Shown here in pieces: positions 9,347 to 17,791 of a stretch of 64,000 nucleotides of DNA. Each line of letters starts with the position of its first letter. Position 1 is the first letter of the stretch. The notes under the pieces were generated by a model. The model was not told where the DNA came from. It did not search any database and saw nothing but the letters and a program-made list of their open reading frames with translations. The DNA is taken from positions 1 to 64,000 of the IMG/VR virus record IMGVR_UViG_3300023174_002851. The stretch is one strand, 5' to 3'. Made by a program: the position numbers and the translations under genes. The DNA comes from a virus.

Positions 9347-10336
9347 ATGGCCGCAAACGGAATATCAAATCTATCAACAAAACAGCTAAAGCAAGAAGGC
9401 AAACTAACCATTGCTACCGCCAAACGTCAGGGCAAAGTTGTAGCAGTTGATGGAACAGTTACTGGTAGTGTAGACGCAACTAAACCCTACTATAGAGCCG
9501 CCAACACGTTAGATATAACGCTATTACCAACAAAATATAGTGGAAACGGTATTACTGACAACCCTAACGTAGGCGGACTAGTAGAAGGGCGTCCTTGGTC
9601 AACAACCAATCCAGATACTGCTATTACAGTTATTGAAACAGCAGCAAGTGGAGCAACACTGATTTTGAACTTAGACAGTCGCAACACCAACAGTTTGGCA
9701 CGTGGTGCCAGTCCGGGTACTTGGTATGATCTAACCAGCAATCACAACGATGCTACTATCTACGGAACAGTAGCATACGGAACACTTGGTGGACAAAACT
9801 GTGCGGTATTCCCAGGCGGTAATGCCAACTATGTTCAAGCTCTAAGCGGAGCATATTTTACAGGTACTTCATTCACTGTGCAGAGCTGGGTCTATGTCAC
9901 CGCAGTTCTAAACTGGAATCGCATCTTTGACTTTGGCAACGGCGCAGGTTCAAACAATGTGCTGTTGGCTAATAGTTTTGGTGTATCAGGTAAGCCTGGT
10001 ATCTACATCGAAGGACAGCAGTTCCAATCAACCTATCCCGGAGCCAGTACAGTGTTGCTAAATGCTTGGCATCAAATCTGTTGTACATTCAACTATGTTA
10101 GTGGTGCTAACGGTACAGCCACTATCTATGTAGATGGACAGCCAGCAGGCTCGGGCTCACTGCCTAAGCCAGTGAACGTAGTAAGAAACAACTGCTACAT
10201 CGGTCGTTCAAATTGGGGTTTTGGTGATCCAAATATGAATGGCGGTATTGGTAGCCTACAGATCTATAACGGACTGCTAACAGACGCAGAAATGTTATCA
10301 AACTATAACACAACCAAATCCTATTACGGACTATGA
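9347..10336 (+). CDS. LamG-type lectin virion protein
   Basis: 329 residues. The N-terminal ~90 residues are unassigned. From about residue 100 the sequence follows a concanavalin A-like LamG_3 domain: ILNLDSRNTNS, WYDLTSNHNDATIYG, SFTVQSWVYVT, AWHQICCTFNY, ATIYVDGQPAGSG, CYIGRSNWG, GSLQIYNGLLTDAEM. Such domains bind carbohydrate or protein and are common in phage adhesins. No signal peptide. Likely a decoration or adsorption protein of the virion. Confidence 0.72.
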   Translation: MAANGISNLSTKQLKQEGKLTIATAKRQGKVVAVDGTVTGSVDATKPYYRAANTLDITLLPTKYSGNGITDNPNVGGLVEGRPWSTTNPDTAITVIETAASGATLILNLDSRNTNSLARGASPGTWYDLTSNHNDATIYGTVAYGTLGGQNCAVFPGGNANYVQALSGAYFTGTSFTVQSWVYVTAVLNWNRIFDFGNGAGSNNVLLANSFGVSGKPGIYIEGQQFQSTYPGASTVLLNAWHQICCTFNYVSGANGTATIYVDGQPAGSGSLPKPVNVVRNNCYIGRSNWGFGDPNMNGGIGSLQIYNGLLTDAEMLSNYNTTKSYYGL

Positions 10337-10356
10337 GAATTTAAGGAAACAAAATT

Positions 10357-10659
10357 ATGAAAATGTCGGATATATTACACAACATAGCAGAGCTGTTAGA
10401 TCAGCAGGAACAACAGTCTGCACCAGCTGAGCCAAAAGATTTTGCTCAACCTGAACAGGATGACGGCGATGCAGACGGTGTGATGATTCCGCCACTACAG
10501 CAAAAGCTAGAGCTACTGAAAAAAGCAGTAGGAGTTCCTAGTGCATTTGATCAGGACGGTAATGGTGTTCCAGACGAACTAGATGCCATTAGAAAAAATG
10601 CCGGTATCAATCCAGCAGTAGTTCATGTTGCCGGCGAAGATAACGACGTTGTAGGATAA
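10357..10659 (+). CDS. Small acidic protein with an EF-hand-like loop
   Basis: 100 residues, rich in Asp, Glu and Gln. Residues about 66-77 read DQDGNGVPDELD, the spacing of a calcium-binding EF-hand/dockerin or thrombospondin type 3 loop. Lies between two fibre genes, with AATTTAAGGAAAC as ribosome site, so it may be a fibre-assembly or calcium-dependent accessory protein. Function is not established. Confidence 0.6.
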   Translation: MKMSDILHNIAELLDQQEQQSAPAEPKDFAQPEQDDGDADGVMIPPLQQKLELLKKAVGVPSAFDQDGNGVPDELDAIRKNAGINPAVVHVAGEDNDVVG

Positions 10660-10663
10660 GGCA

Positions 10664-13012
10664 ATGTCATTCATACAGAAGTTTTTCACAGGACGTGGCA
10701 ATTACTCAGACGGTGACGCTCGCGTAGGCGAGATAGGCCGTTTGTGGTACGACGGTAAAACAAACACCATTCGCATTGGTGACGGCAGCCCAGGCGGCAG
10801 AATTGTCAGCGGTACTGGACTGGGAGCCAACGTACACGAAGGTGCTGATCCACCTACAAGCCCGCCACCAGTTGAAGGCGACTTATGGTGGCATACAGAT
10901 GATGGTAGAATGTACATCTACTACGACGGCAATTGGGTTGACTCAAATCCCCTAGGCGGATACCAAGACCGTATTGTTAGCCCAAACGGGATATACTCAA
11001 CCATCATAGACAACACAGGTATTTCTACGTTTAATAGCAGTCTTGTTCCCGCCCTGGATAACGATGTTGACCTAGGCAATGCCAATCATCGATTTGCCAA
11101 CTTGTATCTTGGTACTCAAGGCCTATTCCTTGCAGATACAATTACAGATGCTAATATCAACATTGTTGCCACTAACGGCACACTATTCTTAAACGGTGCT
11201 CAAAACTTACGTTTGGGTAATCTAGCCATTCGTGATACCACCCTGACCAGCGCCAACGCTACACTAGACATCTCAGTTGGTGACGCAGGCGACACTGGCT
11301 TCTTCTATGTCAAGCGTAAAGCACAGATAGACAACACCACATTCAGTTCAACTCAGGCCATGTTGGGTATCAATGCGTCAGGCGGTGCAGAACCTACTAC
11401 CTTATTCCCAGACACACTGGTACAGGCAACTGGCAGACCCAACAAGAACAGTCGTATAGTTCAACGTAGTTACGGTAGCACAGGCACAGTAGGTGGAGAC
11501 AACAGCTACGCAGTATGGGCCAGTTATGCCGCCCGTGGCTCAGTGGCCGGCCCAGCCGCATTGAAGGCCAATGACATCTTAGCCCGCATCAGTGCCAACG
11601 GTTACGGAACTACTACTTGGGGTTCAGGAGGTGCTAGAATTGAATTTCTAGCACTGGAGGACTTTACTGACTCGGCCAAAGGCACCAAGATCAATTTCTG
11701 GACTACTCCTGCGGGACAGATAACCTCGCAGAATGTAGCATCAATCAACAGCACAGGAGTTGCGACACAGAGTATAAAATTCAGCGGCGACGAAACAGTA
11801 CAAACCACAGCAGGTATTCCACTGACACAAAAGGGTGCATCGTCTGGTGTAGCCACTTTGGGGGTAGACGGCAAACTCACTGCCGCACAGATTCCCGATA
11901 GTCTATCAGGTGCTGTGGTGTTTAAGGGTGTATGGAACGCTAACACTAACACTCCTACTCTAAGCGATAGTTCACCTGCAGGATTGATAGCAGGTTGGGA
12001 ATACATTGTTGAAGTAGGCGGAACTCGCAACATTGGTGACGGTAGTAAACTATTCGTTTCAGGCGACTTTGTTATATTCGATGGCACACATTGGAAACAG
12101 GTTCCTAGTGGCAACTTATTCACCAGCCTAACAGGTGGCGGTGGTATCACGGTCAGTCAATCAACTGGTGCTATCACACTAGGTAGCACGGCTACACCAT
12201 TGTCCAATGTCAGTACTATCGTCAGCAGAGACAGTTCAGGTAACTTTGCTGCCAATGTGATTACAGCCAGTTTAACGGGTAATGTTACAGGGAATGTCAC
12301 TGGCAATGTAAGCGGTAATGCTGGCACAGTGACTAACGGTGTTGTTACCACCGGTTCATACAGCGACCCATCCTGGCTAACACTATCTAAATCCAAAGTT
12401 GGTTTGGGCAATGTAGAAAACACAGCCCTATCTACCAGCACACACTATGTTGGTACAACCAGTATTCAATACAACAGAGCCAGTGCCGCACAAAGCCTAA
12501 CTGGTGTAAGCATTGATGGAAATGCCGGCACAGTGACCAATGGTGTTTATACTACAGACACTGGCACAGTCACAAATACCATGCTGGCTGGGTCAATTGC
12601 CAACGCAAAACTGGTCAATAGTTTAGTCACAGTAAATGGTACTGCAATAGCATTAGGTGCTAGCGGTACAGTCACAGCGGCTGCTGGTACACTAACTGGT
12701 ACTACCTTAAACTCAACAGTGGTCACCAGTAGCCTAACAGCACTGGGCGGTATGAGTGATATCAAGGCTGGTGAAGTCAGCATTGATCCAGCTAACATTG
12801 GTAAACAAACTATCGCTGTTCAAACGGTTACAGTTACAGGACTAACAACCAGTCACAAGGTTGTGGTTACAGCTGGTTCCGAACTGCCAGCAGGATTATT
12901 TGTAGCGGCAGCTTGGGTCAGTGCTACTAACACACTAAGCGTAAACTTCCATAACTGGAGCGGCGGTGTTGACGCAAGTGCGTTTAATCTACGCTACTTT
13001 GCCTGGGTATAA
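10664..13012 (+). CDS. Tail fibre protein
   Basis: 782 residues. The start QKFFTGRGNYSDGDARVG with RLWYDGKTNTIRIGDGSPGG is a phage fibre/baseplate-attachment opening. Next comes GDLWWHTDDGRMYIYYDGNW, shared with the 256-residue fibre at 1249. The middle is beta-rich; about residues 530-560 hold short NVTGNVTGNVSGNAG repeats typical of trimeric fibre shafts, and a related NAGTVTNGV unit recurs downstream. The stop overlaps the next ATG (TAATG). Proposed role is host recognition. Confidence 0.8.
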   Translation: MSFIQKFFTGRGNYSDGDARVGEIGRLWYDGKTNTIRIGDGSPGGRIVSGTGLGANVHEGADPPTSPPPVEGDLWWHTDDGRMYIYYDGNWVDSNPLGGYQDRIVSPNGIYSTIIDNTGISTFNSSLVPALDNDVDLGNANHRFANLYLGTQGLFLADTITDANINIVATNGTLFLNGAQNLRLGNLAIRDTTLTSANATLDISVGDAGDTGFFYVKRKAQIDNTTFSSTQAMLGINASGGAEPTTLFPDTLVQATGRPNKNSRIVQRSYGSTGTVGGDNSYAVWASYAARGSVAGPAALKANDILARISANGYGTTTWGSGGARIEFLALEDFTDSAKGTKINFWTTPAGQITSQNVASINSTGVATQSIKFSGDETVQTTAGIPLTQKGASSGVATLGVDGKLTAAQIPDSLSGAVVFKGVWNANTNTPTLSDSSPAGLIAGWEYIVEVGGTRNIGDGSKLFVSGDFVIFDGTHWKQVPSGNLFTSLTGGGGITVSQSTGAITLGSTATPLSNVSTIVSRDSSGNFAANVITASLTGNVTGNVTGNVSGNAGTVTNGVVTTGSYSDPSWLTLSKSKVGLGNVENTALSTSTHYVGTTSIQYNRASAAQSLTGVSIDGNAGTVTNGVYTTDTGTVTNTMLAGSIANAKLVNSLVTVNGTAIALGASGTVTAAAGTLTGTTLNSTVVTSSLTALGGMSDIKAGEVSIDPANIGKQTIAVQTVTVTGLTTSHKVVVTAGSELPAGLFVAAAWVSATNTLSVNFHNWSGGVDASAFNLRYFAWV

Positions 13013-13290
13013 TGAGTGAAGTTATTTGGATCAATCCCGTTGTTAAAGGTTCATGCGATCCGTTTGGCGAGTGTGGTGGCGGTTGTTGTAAAATAAAGGT
13101 ATATCGCCCAGGCAACAAGGAATATGATCTACAATGGTGCGAACACTTTGATGAAACAGCTCGTAGATGTAAGATTTATGAAACCCGCCCCAATGGATGT
13201 AGAACATATCCGTTGGTAAGGAACTTACAGCACAATGTTTGGAGTATTCCTGGCTGCGGATACTATTTAGAAGAGGCGGAAAATGTATAG
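13012..13290 (+). CDS. YkgJ-type cysteine-cluster protein
   Basis: 92 residues with the CxxxCxxxCC pattern (CDPFGECGGGCCKIKV), then WCEHFD, RCKIYETRPNGCRTYP. This is the layout of the YkgJ/UPF0153 family, thought to chelate zinc or iron, perhaps as an Fe-S cluster. Eight or more cysteines are in place. First of three consecutive cysteine-rich small genes, each overlapping or closely following the previous one. Confidence 0.8.
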   Translation: MSEVIWINPVVKGSCDPFGECGGGCCKIKVYRPGNKEYDLQWCEHFDETARRCKIYETRPNGCRTYPLVRNLQHNVWSIPGCGYYLEEAENV

Positions 13291-13684
13291 AAAGTATATC
13301 AACATAGTAGAAGCAGCCAACAAGGGATGTCCCATTGCTACACACGACTTAGAAGAGAATGTAAAGAATCGTCAAGTTGCTATTGACAAACATCACTATG
13401 GTCCTGCCAATCCAGACGAGCCAGGCAACTATTGGAAAGACAGTGCCAAGCAATGGGACATAACAGAAAAGACAGCCAAGACAATGACCTGCGGTAATTG
13501 TGCGGCTTTCAACATCACTGACGAAATGTACAAGTGTATGGAAGACGGGATGGGTCAAGAAGCCTACCAAGCAGAAAAAACCCGTGAAGCCGCTGACTTA
13601 GGCTACTGTAATCTACTTCACTTTAAATGTGCGGGCACAAGATCGTGCCAATTATGGATCACCGGCGGCCCAATAGTAAAATAA
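13283..13684 (+). CDS. Cysteine-motif small protein, unknown role
   Basis: 133 residues. The C-terminal half holds MTCGNCAAFN, KCMEDG, GYCNLLHFKCAG and RTC-like SCQLWITGGPI, six cysteines spaced as for one metal site or a HiPIP-like Fe-S cluster. The N-terminal half is charged and helical. Start overlaps the upstream stop by 8 nt (ATGTATAG). I do not know a named family for it. Confidence 0.65.
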   Translation: MYRKYINIVEAANKGCPIATHDLEENVKNRQVAIDKHHYGPANPDEPGNYWKDSAKQWDITEKTAKTMTCGNCAAFNITDEMYKCMEDGMGQEAYQAEKTREAADLGYCNLLHFKCAGTRSCQLWITGGPIVK

Positions 13685-13694
13685 GGAGCGTACC

Positions 13695-13853
13695 TTGGAA
13701 GACAATGACACAACATATCAACGATTAAAACCCAAATGCCCTTGTTGGTGTACCTCACACTGCGGTTTCAGCTGTATGACAGACGGATGCGATTGCAACG
13801 AATGTGCATGTTTAGATTGTGTAGATAAAAATGTCCAAAGTAGTTCTAACTGA
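13695..13853 (+). CDS. Metallothionein-like cysteine-rich peptide (TTG start)
   Basis: 52 residues from a TTG codon 4 nt after the strong ribosome site AAGGAGCG. Ten cysteines fall in CPCWC, HCGFSC, GCDCNECACLDC, giving many CxC and CxxC pairs as in metallothioneins or other metal-thiolate proteins. It ends 23 nt inside the next gene. It could bind zinc, copper or iron; the third cysteine-rich product in a row supports a metal theme. Start codon choice rests on the ribosome site and on the absence of an upstream ATG. Confidence 0.6.
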   Translation: MEDNDTTYQRLKPKCPCWCTSHCGFSCMTDGCDCNECACLDCVDKNVQSSSN

Positions 13854-14475
13854 CAGTCAGTTCGATCCCAACGGTTACTGGGATAAACCCGTAGAAAAGA
13901 TTGTTTATCTACCCACAGCAGAAGATGTTGCTCTGTTTGATCAAAACGGCTACGATCTCACTGAGCTAGAAAAACACTATGCCTACAGCAATTGGTCAAA
14001 ACCCAAGAAACACAGAGAACATCGTGTGGCCCTAAAACAGCCGTGGTTCCTGCAATCATTACCGCAGATAGAGGGTAGTGTATTAAATCACAGTCTACTA
14101 TTTGAACGTAAAGGCTATGTAGGTGATGCACTAGCAGAATTACACAACTGGGCAAAAACACTACCGCTAATACACAAAGTCATAGCCATACAACCCAAAT
14201 GGGGCTTGGACTTTTCAATGGATTGGGTTGACCGTGACGGCAATGCCTTTGAAGTGCTACATTGGGAATGGGATAGCTTTGACTACGATGAAATTGAAAC
14301 TGTCCGTAAAACTATTGAACCCATACTATTAAACATTGATTGGCGTGACGCTGGCCATCAGATCCTAGCACACAAGTCACAGTGGCATCATTTAGATTTC
14401 TTTGCTCAAAGCAGTTGGAAATGCCGTTATTTTGGCATCCCTGAAGAGCGATTTAAAATGGTTGCGTGGTCATAA
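13831..14475 (+). CDS. Hypothetical phage protein
   Basis: 214 residues, rich in Trp and His (for example HWEWDSFDYDEIE near residue 149 and SQWHHLDFFAQSSW near 187). No signal peptide or membrane segment, and I recognise no domain. It overlaps the metallothionein-like gene at its 5' end, and the late octamer of the following nuclease gene lies inside its final codons. Confidence 0.6.
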   Translation: MSKVVLTDSQFDPNGYWDKPVEKIVYLPTAEDVALFDQNGYDLTELEKHYAYSNWSKPKKHREHRVALKQPWFLQSLPQIEGSVLNHSLLFERKGYVGDALAELHNWAKTLPLIHKVIAIQPKWGLDFSMDWVDRDGNAFEVLHWEWDSFDYDEIETVRKTIEPILLNIDWRDAGHQILAHKSQWHHLDFFAQSSWKCRYFGIPEERFKMVAWS

Positions 14476-14478
14476 ATA
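14471..14478 (+). promoter_or_regulatory. Late promoter, probably giving a leaderless mRNA
   Basis: CATAAATA followed by exactly 5 nt and then the ATG at 14484. With T4 spacing the transcript would begin at the A of the start codon. Confidence 0.6.
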
Positions 14479-14483
14479 ATTGT

Positions 14484-15302
14484 ATGAAAAAACTACTCAC
14501 TTTATTATTGGCGTTTGCGGCATCAACTGCATTTGCCTGGGAGCAACGTGCTCCACTACCTGTACAATCTTGTGCTGTCCACAGCCCATACGGCTTTGCT
14601 CAAACAGCTCGTACAGCACAACCAATATGCAGAGAAGCTTACCTAGTTGCCTATGACGCACCTGTAAAGATTCCTGTCTATGTAGCATACACTCTGCTAC
14701 CCCAAAACGCACTAGGTTGCTTTCCACGTACCAACGCTTTTGTAGCTGATCAAAGTCTTGGTGGTACAGGTGCCCGCCCAGATGACTATGCTGGTACAGG
14801 CTATGACAAAGGCCATGCTGCTCCGGACGGTGATTTATCGTGGAGTCAGCAAGTGGAATATGAAAGTTTTTTAATGTCAAACATGTACCCTCAACACGGC
14901 TCTTTAAACAGGGGAATTTGGAAATTGTTGGAGACATCCGTCCGAGGCTGGACAGTCCAACTCAACCAACCATTCACTATATACGTGGGGGCATTATATG
15001 GCGCTGGTGATCCTACAATTGGCAATGGCGTTATCGTTCCACATGGTTACTACAAGATTGTAATCAACAATCAAACCAAACAAGTTGCTGGTTGGGTATT
15101 TCCACATACTAAACCCTACGTGAATCTGGGCAACGATCTAACTGTGTTCCGTAAACCAATTGCTGAAATAGAAAAAGTAGCAGGAGTTGATTATAAATTT
15201 CCTAAAGGCGCCATTGAACTTGCTCCGGGACAAGAATGGCCGGTAGATTTTGGTGCATTGACCAATGCTAAACGTGCCCGATGCGGGAAGAACGCTGAAT
15301 AA
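14484..15302 (+). CDS. Exported DNA/RNA non-specific endonuclease (NucA/NucM type)
   Basis: 272 residues with signal peptide MKKLLTLLLAFAASTAFA. The beta-beta-alpha-metal core is visible: YDKGHAAPDGD (about 107-117; H111 is the expected general base, in place of the usual DRGH) and MSNMYPQHGSLNRGIWKLLE (131-150; N142 the expected Mg ligand). Expected site is periplasm or outside the cell. Roles could include degrading host or competitor DNA, or matrix DNA. An upstream GTG (14466) is in frame but would precede the late promoter's start point, so I reject it. Confidence 0.88.
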   Translation: MKKLLTLLLAFAASTAFAWEQRAPLPVQSCAVHSPYGFAQTARTAQPICREAYLVAYDAPVKIPVYVAYTLLPQNALGCFPRTNAFVADQSLGGTGARPDDYAGTGYDKGHAAPDGDLSWSQQVEYESFLMSNMYPQHGSLNRGIWKLLETSVRGWTVQLNQPFTIYVGALYGAGDPTIGNGVIVPHGYYKIVINNQTKQVAGWVFPHTKPYVNLGNDLTVFRKPIAEIEKVAGVDYKFPKGAIELAPGQEWPVDFGALTNAKRARCGKNAE

Positions 15303-15414
15303 AGAACACCTACCTTAGGACGTTATACGTTACTTCAGGTGTGCCCGGCTGCTGGGCTAGAATATATAGGAGTCGTGCCCTGGAATGTATTCTTGAAGTG
15401 AGCACTTTTTTACG
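15303..15414 (+). other. Intergenic region with hairpins, probable terminator
   Basis: Contains ACACCT...AGGTGT, a GCCC...GGGC hairpin near 15344 and GTGC...GCAC followed by TTTTTT at 15406-15411. It probably ends the nuclease transcript before the next late promoter. No gene seen. Confidence 0.4.
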
Positions 15415-15422
15415 GCTAAATA
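15415..15422 (+). promoter_or_regulatory. Late promoter for the desaturase
   Basis: GCTAAATA, 4 nt before the ATG at 15427; no Shine-Dalgarno, so translation may start from a leaderless message. Confidence 0.55.
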
Positions 15423-15426
15423 TTGT

Positions 15427-16128
15427 ATGGATAAAATTATAGCAACGTTAGTGATGACGCACATCACCATAGTGTGTGTGACACTATACCTACATAGATG
15501 CCAAGCACATAGAGGCATTGAATTTCACCCTGTACTCAGTCATTTTATGCGTTTTTGGTTATGGATAACTACAGGAATGACTACCAAAGCATGGGTAGCT
15601 GTACATCGCAAACATCATCAAAATACAGACGTAGAGGGCGATCCGCATAGTCCACACGTATTTGGTATTAAACGATTATTGTTAGGTGGTTGGAGTTTGT
15701 ACCACGAAGCAACCAAAGATCCCAACATGGTTATCAAATACGGAGCAGGTACTCCTAAGGATCGTGTTGAAGTTTTCTATACTAGATATCACCGCCACGG
15801 CATTCTTGTAATGCTGGTCATAGACCTATTGTTATTTGGGCTGTGGGGTTTTCTAATATGGGGTGTACAAATGATATGGATTCCGTTCTGGGCCGCTGGA
15901 TTTATCAATGGCATTGGACATTGGTGGGGGTATCGTAATGGTGAAACTAAAGATCATAGTCGTAATATTGTGCCTTGGGGCATTGTTATTGGTGGCGAAG
16001 AATTGCATAACAACCACCACTTGGACCCAGCGAGTCCCAAGCTCAGCAAAAATTGGTGGGAGTTTGATATAGGCTGGATGTGGTTTAAACTGTTTAGTTA
16101 TATTGGTCTAGCTAAACTTAGAACATAA
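15427..16128 (+). CDS. Membrane fatty-acid desaturase (delta-9 acyl type)
   Basis: 233 residues with the three histidine boxes of diiron membrane desaturases: HRCQAH (23-28), HRKHH (60-64) and HNNHH (194-198). Hydrophobic segments lie at about 3-22, 37-55, 123-148 and 150-165. The family introduces a double bond into acyl chains of membrane lipids using ferredoxin or cytochrome b5. It is shorter than most homologues (about 270-400) but all boxes are present, so probably active. It may act together with the lipid-remodelling pair at 36.8-38.8 kb. Confidence 0.88.
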   Translation: MDKIIATLVMTHITIVCVTLYLHRCQAHRGIEFHPVLSHFMRFWLWITTGMTTKAWVAVHRKHHQNTDVEGDPHSPHVFGIKRLLLGGWSLYHEATKDPNMVIKYGAGTPKDRVEVFYTRYHRHGILVMLVIDLLLFGLWGFLIWGVQMIWIPFWAAGFINGIGHWWGYRNGETKDHSRNIVPWGIVIGGEELHNNHHLDPASPKLSKNWWEFDIGWMWFKLFSYIGLAKLRT

Positions 16129-16131
16129 AGA

Positions 16132-16154
16132 AAAAGCACCCTTAGGGTGCTTTT
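16132..16154. terminator. Bidirectional intrinsic terminator
   Basis: AAAAGCACCC-TTA-GGGTGCTTTT, a perfect 10-bp hairpin with A/T tracts on both sides, between two converging genes. Confidence 0.9.
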
Positions 16155-16188
16155 CCATTTCTATAATATACTGCTATGCAGTCAATAA

Positions 16189-16479
16189 TTATTTCTTCAG
16201 ACCACTGTTTACAAATCCGTACATCTTTTCAGCAGCTTCTAAAACTTTATCTAAACCTGGAAATTCTGGCATTGTAACTGTGCTAACAAGTTGACCACTC
16301 TTTTCGTCACGCTTGGCTGTAATTTCCCAACCTGCGTACTTGGCCTTGTACTCTTGCTCAACATGCTCTTTAGCCATTGCTAGGATGTCTGTACGAATCT
16401 CGTAGCCGTTTTTATTAAATTTAACTTCTGGTGCTTTTACCATTTCTGCAAATACGTTTCCGCCATTATTGTTTGACAT
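16189..16479 (-). CDS. Conserved phage hypothetical protein
   Basis: 96 residues; charged, with GWEITAKRDEKSG in the middle and MPEFPGLDKVLEAAEKMYGF near the end. I do not recognise a function. It has its own early-type promoter (TTGCTT-N17-TATAAT) and a good ribosome site (AAGGAGA), so it is probably well expressed early. Confidence 0.7.
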   Translation of the reverse strand: MSNNNGGNVFAEMVKAPEVKFNKNGYEIRTDILAMAKEHVEQEYKAKYAGWEITAKRDEKSGQLVSTVTMPEFPGLDKVLEAAEKMYGFVNSGLKK

Positions 16480-16541
16480 AATAATCTCCTTGTGTGTGTA
16501 TGTCTACTTCTCAACAGCTACTTGTTTTTCACTGTTGTACT

Positions 16542-16570
16542 ATTATATATGCCTATCGGCATAAAAGCAA
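16542..16570 (-). promoter_or_regulatory. Early (sigma70-type) promoter
   Basis: Minus strand TTGCTT (16570 to 16565), 17-nt spacer, TATAAT (16547 to 16542). Drives the 96-residue gene at 16189-16479. Confidence 0.65.
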
Positions 16571-16571
16571 C

Positions 16572-17147
16572 TTATTTCTTGAACTTGTTTACTCGTTCTC
16601 GAATTAGGTCTACCACTTGGTCACTGAGAACAACTTCATAGTGGTTGTAATCAACTTCTATCAGTTCCATATCTACATGATGTTTTTGACTGGCCACTGT
16701 GACTACTCCGTCATTATGTGCCAGCATAAACGGGCTTTGCCCTTTTACTGTTACAATGTTAGTCCATGGATGCTGTATTTTGATCTTGTCAGCTTGTTTA
16801 AAAGCCCAGCTGTTAGGCCCAATATCACGCATCAATCTGCTGAAGGGTAGGAAGTATTTGGCATATTCTGCTACTTCTGCGCCCCCATAGGGTGTGCTTA
16901 GTGTAACAGCACCACGTACTTGATTAGGTATGGCATTGGCAACATGCAGGCTGTAGATACCGCCTAGACTGTGTGCCACAAACGCTATGTCCTTTATGGG
17001 TTTTAAGTGCTCAATAATTTCAGCTAGATTGTTTTCAAACCCATTGCGGCTGTCATAATTGATGTCTATACCATCACCTAACTTGCTTCTAATGTAGTTA
17101 AAACTTTCACTAGTAGCACTAGCACCGTGTATGTAAACAAGTGTCAT
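16572..17147 (-). CDS. Alpha/beta hydrolase
   Basis: 191 residues. VYIHGAS (4-10) is the oxyanion strand, VAHSLGG (57-63) the nucleophile elbow with S60, HNDGVVTV (144-151) carries the acid D146 and YNHYEVV the base H169. This is a complete Ser-Asp-His triad of the lipase/esterase class. No signal peptide, so cytoplasmic. Substrate unknown; ester or lipid hydrolysis is plausible. Only 3 nt from the cupin gene upstream, so probably co-transcribed with it. Confidence 0.85.
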   Translation of the reverse strand: MTLVYIHGASATSESFNYIRSKLGDGIDINYDSRNGFENNLAEIIEHLKPIKDIAFVAHSLGGIYSLHVANAIPNQVRGAVTLSTPYGGAEVAEYAKYFLPFSRLMRDIGPNSWAFKQADKIKIQHPWTNIVTVKGQSPFMLAHNDGVVTVASQKHHVDMELIEVDYNHYEVVLSDQVVDLIRERVNKFKK

Positions 17148-17150
17148 TGT

Positions 17151-17567
17151 TTACTCCCAAGGAGTTGGATTGGGTATCGCGCATGGTCCTTCAGCAGGTT
17201 CTGTACCGTAATCGGCCGGAGTAATGATTTCCAAATATTCCATGTCTGGGCTGTAGTCGTACAAGTAGTGTACAATGCCTGGACGTTGTTGTACGCAGTC
17301 CCCTGCTTCAACTAGGTGGATTTTGTCTTCATACATGAACTTGGCCCAACCCTTTAGCATGTAAACGATTTGGAACTCAGCCACGTGAATGTGCCAACCA
17401 GTACCGCCCGAACCTTCTGGTGGTAAGTTGGCTTTGGTAATGTGTGCAAGCACACGCCCGTGTGTTGCATCTGCCACGCCAAGATCTTTGTATAGGAAAA
17501 AGTCACGTAATCCGCCACCCTTAAACTCTACCTCAGATCCTTTGACGTGTGAAAATTTCGTAGTCAT
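17151..17567 (-). CDS. Cupin-domain protein
   Basis: 138 residues with one cupin barrel: GTGWHIHVAEFQIVYMLKG is motif 1 (two His and a Glu-like ligand set), and GDCVQQRPGIVHYLYDY is motif 2. Probably metal-binding; it could be a sugar-binding, dioxygenase or regulatory cupin. Strong ribosome site GGAGG (minus strand, 17580 to 17576) and a CGTAAATA late octamer upstream. Confidence 0.75.
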   Translation of the reverse strand: MTTKFSHVKGSEVEFKGGGLRDFFLYKDLGVADATHGRVLAHITKANLPPEGSGGTGWHIHVAEFQIVYMLKGWAKFMYEDKIHLVEAGDCVQQRPGIVHYLYDYSPDMEYLEIITPADYGTEPAEGPCAIPNPTPWE

Positions 17568-17590
17568 CTAGAAGACCTCCTGTGTGTATG

Positions 17591-17598
17591 TATTTACG
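17591..17598 (-). promoter_or_regulatory. Late promoter for the cupin-hydrolase pair
   Basis: CGTAAATA on the minus strand, 23 nt before the cupin start, with a GGAGG ribosome site between. Confidence 0.55.
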
Positions 17599-17613
17599 TC
17601 TTGCGACGCAATA

Positions 17614-17682
17614 TTATTGGGTTATTACTAGGTAAGCAACGATTGCCAATATCAGCAGACTTGCAACTTTTTCACTGTCCAT
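17614..17682 (-). CDS. 22-residue membrane peptide
   Basis: MDSEK followed by a hydrophobic stretch VASLLILAIVAYLVITQ, a single transmembrane segment. Its start overlaps the preceding gene's last codons by 11 nt, as in the rest of this small operon. It is too short for homology; support comes from the overlap pattern and the hydrophobicity. Confidence 0.4.
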   Translation of the reverse strand: MDSEKVASLLILAIVAYLVITQ

Positions 17683-17791
17683 ATAGTGCTTTAGCCTCCG
17701 CTACTTTACCTTGACGAGCAAGAAATGCTGCGTGACGTGCTTCGCCAACTGATACTAAAATTTGCCAAATATTGTGTAATACGGTTTTCAT
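17672..17791 (-). CDS. 39-residue hypothetical protein
   Basis: MKTVLHNIWQILVSVGEARH then AAFLARQGKVAEAKALYGQ; amphipathic helical sequence. The start overlaps the upstream stop (ATGA), which indicates coupled translation. Function unknown. Confidence 0.5.
   Translation of the reverse strand: MKTVLHNIWQILVSVGEARHAAFLARQGKVAEAKALYGQ

Noticed and set aside
11602-12150. 182-codon minus-strand frame
   Set aside because: Lies fully opposite the 782-residue fibre gene, with Pro/Val-rich shadow composition.
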